Of a DNA stretch of 64,000 bases, positions 57,080-64,000 are shown piece after piece. This DNA is from Sphingobacterium daejeonense. GTDB taxonomy: Bacteria > Bacteroidota > Bacteroidia > Sphingobacteriales > Sphingobacteriaceae. The stretch lies in the NCBI RefSeq assembly GCF_901472535.1, contig NZ_LR590470.1, positions 124,001 to 188,000 of the forward strand, given 5' to 3'. The notes under the pieces were generated by a model. It ran no database searches, was not told where the DNA came from, and worked only from the letters and a program-made list of their open reading frames with translations. The translations under genes were made by a program, and so were the position numbers. Position 1 is the first letter of the stretch; every line of letters starts with the position of its first letter.

Positions 57080-57275
57080 ATATACCTATAAAGATGCTTT
57101 CGAAGAACTACAAAACATCGTTGCTGATATTGAAGATGGTGAAATTGCAGTCGACGAACTAACCGAAAAAATCAATAGAGCATCTGAACTGCTGACAATC
57201 TGTAAAGCGAAACTAACAGCTTCCGAAGCCGAAGTAGAAAAACTCCTGCAAAAACTGGAAAAGGAAAATGATTAG
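57060..57275 (+). CDS. xseB: Exodeoxyribonuclease VII small subunit
   Basis: 71 aa (or 68 from the ATG at 57069). Two-helix hairpin with the family pattern FEELQNIVADIEDGEIAVDEL and EKINRASELLTICKAKLTASEAEVEKLL. It overlaps the end of xseA by about 20 bases, the usual coupling. Several XseB copies bind one XseA. Confidence 0.95.
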   Translation: MNKMENKYTYKDAFEELQNIVADIEDGEIAVDELTEKINRASELLTICKAKLTASEAEVEKLLQKLEKEND

Positions 57276-57353
57276 AAAGAAGATTTGAGATGTGAGATTT
57301 GAGATGTGAGATAGACATAAGACATAAGACAATAGACAGTAGACATACAATAG
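57276..57353 (+). repeat. Dispersed 7-base repeat, composite GATNTGA then AGACA array (site 4 of 4)
   Basis: GATTTGA and GATGTGA alternate four times, then pass into AGACATA, AGACATA, AGACAAT, AGACAGT, AGACATA and a degenerate tail. It begins right behind the xseB stop. The same composite in the same order, but inverted, occurs at 29528-29588. Confidence 0.8.
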
Positions 57354-57467
57354 ATAATAGGCTCGGAATCCCTCCTTTTTTCCTAATTACTCAAAAAAAA
57401 TCTTCATTTCGTTAAATAATATTTTTTGCGTTATTTTGCGTAGTTTAGAATTAGTCTTAATTGTCCT

Positions 57468-60230
57468 TTGTTAAGAAACATCTACATATTATTGTTTTCT
57501 GTATTATTTCCCCTTTGCAGCCTTGCTCAGGTTTATACATTATCTGGTTCTATCAAAGACAGTAAGGGCGAACCTATGGCTAATGTTTCTATCGAAGTAA
57601 AAGATAACATAAGCTTTAATACCTTTTCTGATGAACAGGGATTATTTGTCATATCAAACCTCCCGAAAGGAACTTATCAACTTCAATTTTCTCATGTAGG
57701 ACTAAATCCGATTTCTAGAACCTTCCGAATAGAAAGCGATAGAGAAACGCAGATTGTTTTCAGTCAAGATGAAATAAACATTGATGAAGTCCATGTCACG
57801 GCAAAGGAATCCAAAAATATCAGTACCAGCTCCATAATCACCAGAGATGCCATGCAGCACCTGCAACCATCAAGTATTGCTGATATACTGGAGTTATTGC
57901 CAGGTGGTAGAACTGGAACTCACGCTTTAGATCAGGTGAGGGGAATCAATTTGAGAACCCCAACCAATGCTTCAATGTCTGGTTATTCAACAAATTCTTT
58001 AGGAACAATGTTCTCGGTGGATGGAATGAGTCTGAACTCACAGTCCATGATCGACCCTACCCAAGGATTTGGAATTGGTGTGCCTAATAATAATAGAAAC
58101 ACATCAAATATTGGAGTGGATATGCGAACAATCGCAACCGATAACATTCAAAGTGTAGAAATTATACGTGGTATTCCATCTGTTGAATATGGAAATCTAA
58201 CCAGTGGGGTAGTGTTGATCGAAAGAATAAATGGATATGAACCTTGGTCAGCAAGATTTAAATCCGACGGATACAGCAAGTTGTTCAACTTAGGAAAAGG
58301 GTTTGACTTAAATCAGTACAAACTTAATTTTGATGCGGGCTATCTCAACTCACTCAAAAAAGTATCAGATATCTTTAATGGTTACAAACGTATTAACGCT
58401 TCCATTCGTGGTGAAAAATTCTGGAACTTAAACCGATATCGATTAATTTGGAGTCATAATGTAGATTTCAATACCACTATTGACAATGAAAGATTTGACC
58501 CAGATAATGATTATGCTTTAACAGATCGTTATAATAATTCGGTACAAAGAATTACCGTGGGCAATAGTGTGAAAATATTCTCCTCTAATCCTAAAGGAGC
58601 GTTCCGTAATGCTACATTTTCAGTGAATGTCAATCATTCGTCCAATCAAATCGATGTAGACAAGTTAGTGCAGCCACTTGCTGTTAATGTGTTAATGAAC
58701 TCTTTGATTGCAGGTAGTCATGAAATGTCCTTTCTGTCTTCAAAGTATGTTACGAATATGCAAATTGATAGCCGACCACTTGACGTCAACCTAAAAGCAG
58801 TCAGCAATTGGAATGTGAAAGCATTAGTAAAGCATCAAATAAAAGGAGGAATAGAATATTCCTATGCCAAAAACTTGGGAAAAGGTCAGCAATATGATTT
58901 AAATAAACCATTGAACATGACCATTACAGCAAGACCGCGCGATTTTAGCAAGATTCCTGCGATGAGCAATTTGGCATTATTTGCTGAAGATAGATTCTTT
59001 ATCAACTTTGGCAAGGTGTTGTTTGAAAATAATCTGGGTATTAGAGCATTCACACTACTAAATTTAGATAACAGATATCATATCGATGGCAAAATATACC
59101 TTGAGCCAAGATATAATGCTAAGCTTCATTTACCCCAAACTAGCCTATTCGGAAAAAATCTAAAGTCAAATATATTCGCAGGCTATGGAATTCAAACTTT
59201 GATGCCAAACCAGAATCTATTATACCCTGCATTGCATTATAACGATATTACAGAACTTTCTTTTTACCCAAATAATCCTGAACACAGGCTAGCATGGGGA
59301 ATGACTAACATATATGACCCAACAAACTTTAATTTAAAGCCTGCAAAAAATTTTAAATGGGAAGTAGGAACACAGTTTGATCTCGAAGGAAATACATTTT
59401 CCATCAACTATTTTAATGAGAAAATGAACAATGGATTACGAGATGTCACCCTGTTCAATCCAATTGCATTTACAAAATATGACGTTAATTCTGTAGACCC
59501 ATCAACGATAACTGCAAAACCTTCTATCGAAGATTTTACCGGAGAAAATCAAGCCCAATACCATAGTTATACAAAAAATGAGAATGGTAGTCTAACAGAA
59601 AAAAATGGTATTGAATATCAATTTACCTCAAGACGGATAAAAGGAATCAATACCAGATTTACAATCAATGGAGCATGGTTGAAAATAAATAATAGAAATA
59701 TTCAACCCGTATATTCCGTAATAGATCAAAATTTAGTGACCGACGGAAAAGTGAGACAATACATTGCTTCTTATAGAAATGGAAGTTCAGGGGGTACTTA
59801 TGAATCATTCAACACCAATCTGACGGCGGATTCTTACCTACCGAAATTAGGTTTTAATCTATCTGTTTCTGTACAAAGCTTATGGTATAATTCATCCCAA
59901 AGATTGTTTAGAGACGATTTGCCAATTGGTTATTATGATATTGACCAAAATTATCATGAGTATACGGAGGCTGACCGGTATGATCCAATTCTTAGGAATT
60001 TTGACCTTAAAACGGATCCTTATACTTATTATAAATTCACACAACCCATCGATCTACTGGTCAATGTGAAAGCAACAAAAGTTATCAAGGAAAAAATCAG
60101 AATAGCCATGTTCGTAAATAGGCTTTTTATTTACAAACCTAATTATACTCAACATGGACACTATTTTATCAGAAGAAATAATGCGGAAGATAACCCCTAT
60201 TTCGGTATGGAATTAAATATTAAAATATAA
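57468..60230 (+). CDS. TonB-dependent receptor with carboxypeptidase-regulatory-like domain
   Basis: 920 aa. The frame opens behind a stop at 57441 and has no ATG before the signal peptide (LRNIYILLFSVLFPLCSLAQ), so TTG at 57468 is taken as start. Domains: regulatory-like beta domain (about 22-100, LSGSIKDSKGEPMANVSIEV), plug (about 110-240, with QSVEIIRGIPSVEYGNLTSGVVLIER) and a 22-strand barrel ending in aromatic MELNIKI. It is the first gene of a four-gene plus-strand cluster with a DUF4876 lipoprotein, a second outer-membrane protein and a di-heme peroxidase. No SusD is present, so a small ligand such as an iron or metal complex is more likely than a glycan. Ligand unknown. Confidence 0.9.
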   Translation: MLRNIYILLFSVLFPLCSLAQVYTLSGSIKDSKGEPMANVSIEVKDNISFNTFSDEQGLFVISNLPKGTYQLQFSHVGLNPISRTFRIESDRETQIVFSQDEINIDEVHVTAKESKNISTSSIITRDAMQHLQPSSIADILELLPGGRTGTHALDQVRGINLRTPTNASMSGYSTNSLGTMFSVDGMSLNSQSMIDPTQGFGIGVPNNNRNTSNIGVDMRTIATDNIQSVEIIRGIPSVEYGNLTSGVVLIERINGYEPWSARFKSDGYSKLFNLGKGFDLNQYKLNFDAGYLNSLKKVSDIFNGYKRINASIRGEKFWNLNRYRLIWSHNVDFNTTIDNERFDPDNDYALTDRYNNSVQRITVGNSVKIFSSNPKGAFRNATFSVNVNHSSNQIDVDKLVQPLAVNVLMNSLIAGSHEMSFLSSKYVTNMQIDSRPLDVNLKAVSNWNVKALVKHQIKGGIEYSYAKNLGKGQQYDLNKPLNMTITARPRDFSKIPAMSNLALFAEDRFFINFGKVLFENNLGIRAFTLLNLDNRYHIDGKIYLEPRYNAKLHLPQTSLFGKNLKSNIFAGYGIQTLMPNQNLLYPALHYNDITELSFYPNNPEHRLAWGMTNIYDPTNFNLKPAKNFKWEVGTQFDLEGNTFSINYFNEKMNNGLRDVTLFNPIAFTKYDVNSVDPSTITAKPSIEDFTGENQAQYHSYTKNENGSLTEKNGIEYQFTSRRIKGINTRFTINGAWLKINNRNIQPVYSVIDQNLVTDGKVRQYIASYRNGSSGGTYESFNTNLTADSYLPKLGFNLSVSVQSLWYNSSQRLFRDDLPIGYYDIDQNYHEYTEADRYDPILRNFDLKTDPYTYYKFTQPIDLLVNVKATKVIKEKIRIAMFVNRLFIYKPNYTQHGHYFIRRNNAEDNPYFGMELNIKI

Positions 60231-60243
60231 AATATAGATAACA

Positions 60244-61440
60244 ATGAAAAATACATCCCTTTTTAAATGGCTTTGCTTTGGACTAATGCTGTTTTCCTTG
60301 AGTTCATGTATGAAAGATGAATTTTTGGAATCTCGCTCCAATGTCTTTATTGAATTAGACAATTCAAAATTAGTGGGCGAATACAGCATCAGCAATGTCA
60401 ATATCCAATTACAAGAGATAAACTCCGAAGTTATTACTTCCTCAACACTAGGAACAGGAGCAGACACCGCTAAAGCAAATCTAACTTACGGCACATATAC
60501 AGCAACTTTAAATGGAGAAATCACCATAAAAGTTAATGGCGCCGACAAAAAAATGGAACTGAAAGCTCGCAAATCCAATATTGTAGTAAACTCCGAAACA
60601 ACAAATATTACACTGCAAACTTTCCTGTCAGATCCAACAGCAAATTTCGTGTTCAAAGAAATCTTCTTCACAGGAAACCTGACACCTGAAGGAAAAGTAT
60701 ATAATGGTGACAAGTATTTTATTGTCCATAATAATTCAAATGATACATTGTATGCTGATGGAATGTTCCTTGCTCAATCCCAGTTTTTGACCACTACAAA
60801 AAGAGTCTATACCCCTGATGTCATGAAAGATGCTTTCACATCTTCAGAAATCATCTTGCTGCCCGGAACCGGAAAACAATACCCTGTAGCGCCAGGCGAA
60901 GATATTATCATCGCAAATAATGCAATAAACCATACTGAAGCAAATCCTAATTCCTTCGATTTGAGTAAGGCAAATTTTGAAATTGAACTCATCAAAAACA
61001 TCAATATCGATAATCCGCAAGTGCCAAATGCAACCAATGTTGCAGGGAATTTATTGATGACCGTGCAGGGCAATAAATCCTATGTGATGGGTAGATTCCC
61101 TGAAAGAATGGATGCAGAAAAATTCAAAACTGAAAATGCTTATAACTTTAGTTACGTAGCCGTAAATGGCGCTGTGATCAAAAATGATTCCTATAAAATC
61201 CCAAACAGCTATATCCTAGATGCGGTCAATGTTTCTCAAAAAACAGGTTTTGAATGGTTGGTGACTTCCGAAACATTAGACATGGGATGGACTTACGCAG
61301 GTGATAAAACTGATGAAAGATATGGAAAAGCTGTCATTAGAAAACCATTAGGTGTATTGGACAACGGAAAACCTTTCTTGCAGGACACCAATAATTCAAC
61401 CGTTGATTTTAACCATGCCACTCCATATTCATTGAAATAA
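60244..61440 (+). CDS. DUF4876 family lipoprotein
   Basis: 398 aa. Signal with lipobox SLSSC near residue 22. N-terminal Ig-like beta domain (about 40-135, LVGEYSISNVNIQLQEI; GTYTATLNGEITIKV), then the larger DUF4876 region (VFKEIFFTGNLTPEG, DKYFIVHNNSNDTLYADGMFL, LPGTGKQYPVAPGEDIIIANNAINH). It is 13 bp behind the TonB receptor gene and 5 bp before the next gene. A surface partner of the receptor is plausible; no biochemistry is known to me for the family. Confidence 0.85.
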   Translation: MKNTSLFKWLCFGLMLFSLSSCMKDEFLESRSNVFIELDNSKLVGEYSISNVNIQLQEINSEVITSSTLGTGADTAKANLTYGTYTATLNGEITIKVNGADKKMELKARKSNIVVNSETTNITLQTFLSDPTANFVFKEIFFTGNLTPEGKVYNGDKYFIVHNNSNDTLYADGMFLAQSQFLTTTKRVYTPDVMKDAFTSSEIILLPGTGKQYPVAPGEDIIIANNAINHTEANPNSFDLSKANFEIELIKNINIDNPQVPNATNVAGNLLMTVQGNKSYVMGRFPERMDAEKFKTENAYNFSYVAVNGAVIKNDSYKIPNSYILDAVNVSQKTGFEWLVTSETLDMGWTYAGDKTDERYGKAVIRKPLGVLDNGKPFLQDTNNSTVDFNHATPYSLK

Positions 61441-61445
61441 GGACC

Positions 61446-62955
61446 ATGAGAAAATTGATGTCCATAGGTATCCTCAGTTGTTTATTTGCCTTTTCCGCAA
61501 ATGCACAAGACTCCCTGCAATTACATTTGCAAGGAATCAAGGAAAGGGTTAGTCAAGGCAGGGCAATCAGGAATGATTTCTATAAATTACCTGCGCTCAG
61601 ACCTTTTCAATATAAACAATCTATGACACCTGTGGACATTTCATACTTTTCTGATAATAAGGAACTATATAATTATCAAATAGGATCAGGAGATAAAGGA
61701 TTTAGGATTAAAACAGACTCATATATTAAGAATTCATTCCCTAATCTCACCCTGTGGGGATATGCAACCTATGAAAAATGTTAAAGTCCAAGATCTAAAG
61801 TTTAATGAAACATCTGATTATCATCTTGTTTTCCCATATCTTATTGCAGATTCAGTAGGTGGGAATTTGAACGCTGAGGTTTACCAATTTTCAGGAGGAA
61901 TCGCCAAGGAAATCGGAAATTGGGTGCTGGCAGGGGAAGCTGGATACAAAGCGAACTTATCCCATCGAAAAAGAGATCCAAGACCTGATAATAATTCCTC
62001 TGATATATATGCACAACTAGGAGCTTCTTATTTTTTAACACCCACCTATCTAATTTCCGCACATGTAGGTGGCAGGTTCTATAAACAAAGAAATACATTG
62101 GATTTTATATCCGAAAAAGGAAGACCTCAAGTATTTTACTTTAATGGATTAGCAGCTTATAATAGGTTATTGTCTGGGTCATTTAATCCACCAGGGCAAT
62201 TTTTATATAATGTTAACGGCATCAATGCTAAATTATCCTTTGCTCCAAAAAATGATGCTGGATTTATGGCTGAGGTTGGAGTTTCCCAAAATTCCGGAAA
62301 AAGAACATTGCCATTATCATCTACAAATGCCAATGATTGGACCGACCAGGTCATTTCAGGGAAATTAGGATATGTAAACGCGAATGATAGTTGGTGTTAT
62401 GGAGCAATGGCTAAAATGGATCTACAGACTAGGAAAGGATCCGAAGGACTATTTAATAATGATGGAGCCGTTACTGGGGGTTATACCAAAATCTCTGAAA
62501 TATCATCCTATAGATATTACAACTTCGAATATAATCTTGAAGCTTTTATCGGAAAAGAAAATTGGAGCATTAAGCCATTTGCAACTTTTACTCAAATCAA
62601 GGAACAGTACTTGAACCCATTCAGAGAACAATGGGCAGATATTGTAAAAGTTGGGGTACAAGGGCAGTATTTATATCAAATGAAGGACGGTTTGTTTGGA
62701 ATTAGTTTAAATTTGCAGAAGCAGAAGGTTTTAGATAAAAATTCTGTGTTCAATATCACTAGGGGGACTGCCCTGGAAGATTTATTGTCGCAGAATTACA
62801 TGTTCTTGACTGCCGAACCGTTCACAGTGGGAGGAGAAGCGCGTTATGACTTCGTCGTCAATGAACAGGTGAAACCTTTCGTGAAGGCAAATGCCCTAAC
62901 ATCTACAGAAATAAAACAAAAATATTATGCACTGACCCTAGGGTTCGTGTTTTAA
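61446..62955 (+). pseudogene. Outer-membrane beta-barrel-like protein of the TonB/DUF4876 cluster, one frame break
   Basis: About 502 aa when repaired. Signal peptide (ILSCLFAFSANAQ), a short N-terminal part, then alternating strands with aromatic girdles (IYAQLGASYFLTPTYLISAHVGGRFYKQ; YYNFEYNLEAFIGKENWSIKPFATF) ending YYALTLGFVF, the classic outer-membrane terminus with final Phe. An extra A at 61774-61778 breaks the frame (GYATYENVKVQDLKFNE). The family appears to be the DUF6850-type partner of DUF4876; that naming is from memory and tentative. It continues the operon with an 8-bp gap to the peroxidase gene. Confidence 0.75.
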
Positions 62956-62963
62956 AAACGGAA

Positions 62964-64000
62964 ATGAAGAGAATATTAGTTATAGGTTTGGTAATGGGAA
63001 TTACAGTGTTAAGCACTGCATTCTTAAGTGATAAGGGAATTCAAGATCTAAGAAGTCTATATAGCAGACCTATTAGTGAATGGCCTAAACCAACTATTGA
63101 CTCAGGAGTAGTATATGAGGAATTTAAATCTCTTCCAAAACTCGATACAAGCTATTTCTCCCTAATGGAACAACCAAAAGTGAAATTAGGCAAGCTTCTG
63201 TTTTTCGATCCTATCCTTTCGGGATCAAACCAAATCTCATGCAGTTCGTGCCATAATCCACAGACTTCCTGGGGAGACCATTCAACAGTCCCAGTGGGTC
63301 ATGACCATTTAGTAGGCACAAGAAATACCCTTTCTTTATTGAATGTTGGACAACGGAAAAGTATGTTTTGGGACGGTAGAGCAAATTCCCTCGAGGAGCA
63401 GGCATTAAGCCCAATCGAAGCACACAATGAAATGGCTATGGACCTAACAAAATTGGTCCCAAAACTCAAAGCAATTCCAGAATATAACAAGCTTTTCAAG
63501 CAAGCGTTTGGGGACGATGATTTCTCAATGCCCGAGATCATGAGTGCACTGGCCACTTTCCAAAGAACTTTAACATCCAAAAGAAGTCGTTTCGATGAAT
63601 TCCTAGATGGTAAATATGATGCCCTAAATGACGAAGAAATCGCAGGATTACACCTCTTCAGAACAAAGGCTCGATGTATGAACTGTCATAATGGTCAATA
63701 TTTTACAGATGAAGATTTCCATAATATTGGATTGACCTATTACCAACGTAAATATGAAGATTTGGGACGATATATCGTCACCAAAGACCCTAAAGATGTT
63801 GGAAAATTCAGGACACCTTCGTTGAGAGATGTCATGAATACCAATCCATGGATGCACAATGGGCTGTTTGATAACATAATTGGAGTCATCAATATGTACA
63901 ATTCAGGCATGACCATGAACAATCCAAGAAATCCAGAACAAGAGGCTGACCCTATTCATCCTCGCATCGATCCTCTCATGAAGAAACTGGATTTGACCCG
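62964..64000 (+). CDS. Di-heme cytochrome c peroxidase, partial at right edge
   Basis: At least 345 aa from ATG 62964; no stop within the window. Signal peptide (ILVIGLVMGITVLSTAF). Two CxxCH heme sites: CSSCH (about residue 93) in ISCSSCHNP and CMNCH (about residue 238) in ARCMNCHNG, with the MauG/CcpA context KVKLGKLLFFDPILSGSN, WDGRANSLEEQALSPIEA, and KFRTPSLRDV followed by PWMHNGLFD. The length suggests only the last few residues are missing. Periplasmic reduction of H2O2, or, as in MauG relatives, oxidation of a partner protein. Last visible gene of the TonB receptor cluster. Confidence 0.92.
   Translation, partial: MKRILVIGLVMGITVLSTAFLSDKGIQDLRSLYSRPISEWPKPTIDSGVVYEEFKSLPKLDTSYFSLMEQPKVKLGKLLFFDPILSGSNQISCSSCHNPQTSWGDHSTVPVGHDHLVGTRNTLSLLNVGQRKSMFWDGRANSLEEQALSPIEAHNEMAMDLTKLVPKLKAIPEYNKLFKQAFGDDDFSMPEIMSALATFQRTLTSKRSRFDEFLDGKYDALNDEEIAGLHLFRTKARCMNCHNGQYFTDEDFHNIGLTYYQRKYEDLGRYIVTKDPKDVGKFRTPSLRDVMNTNPWMHNGLFDNIIGVINMYNSGMTMNNPRNPEQEADPIHPRIDPLMKKLDLT

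Noticed and set aside
29433..57353. Heptamer arrays as possible CRISPR
   Set aside because: Units are 7 bases and contiguous, with no spacers of uniform length and no cas genes.

Overview
The window looks like a chromosomal segment of a Bacteroidota bacterium of the Sphingobacterium/Pedobacter type. Support comes from a SusC/SusD locus with a one-piece hybrid two-component regulator, -7 promoter boxes of the form TAnnTTTG, the LemA/TPM cluster, DUF4407, DUF4293 and DUF4876 family proteins, RteC, and sufBCD. The genus is an inference.

Region 1 (1-623) is the 5' part of an AT-rich lipoprotein gene that runs off the left edge. Region 2 (877-16312) is a fructan/levan utilisation locus, visibly richer in G+C than the rest. 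The minus-strand operon reads MFS sugar porter, fructokinase, SusC, SusD, surface glycan-binding lipoprotein, GH32 and GH32, and ends at a perfect 26-bp hairpin. A divergent hybrid two-component regulator with a periplasmic sugar-binding domain lies on the plus strand. The gene set matches the known Bacteroides fructan locus. Region 3 (about 15758-18279) is a mosaic junction: a 5'-truncated thioredoxin-like gene meets a 5'-truncated efflux adaptor gene head to head, followed by an orphan rteC (conjugative-transposon regulator) coupled to a 58-aa membrane protein.

Region 4 (18.6-43.4 kb) is mostly chromosomal background: typA, a Rieske protein, an aldehyde dehydrogenase, and an operon of DUF4407, P1-type peptidase, serine hydrolase, Asp/Glu racemase and ecotin. 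It continues with a Dcp-type metallopeptidase, truA with an ABC exporter, a TPR histidine kinase, an ECF sigma factor with a membrane partner, radA, a TlpA-like protein, the LemA/TPM cluster and a flavoprotein. Region 5 (43.4-57.3 kb) holds tRNA-Gly(GCC), a decayed MFS gene, sufBCD, an Lrp regulator, ung, an intergenic island of repeated hairpins, an M19 dipeptidase, a serine hydrolase, and xseA/xseB. Region 6 (57.4-64 kb) is an outer-membrane cluster: TonB-dependent receptor, DUF4876 lipoprotein, beta-barrel-like protein, and a di-heme cytochrome c peroxidase that is open at the right edge.

A striking property of the sequence is the number of single-base frame breaks, at least 23. Most lie in A/T homopolymers, and they hit housekeeping genes such as sufD, ung and xseA. 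In nearly every case one base restores a normal family-like protein, so most are probably sequencing errors rather than real pseudogenes. They are typed 'pseudogene' here only to mark that the frame is broken as given. The exception is the MFS gene at 44-45.3 kb, which has four indels plus an in-frame stop.
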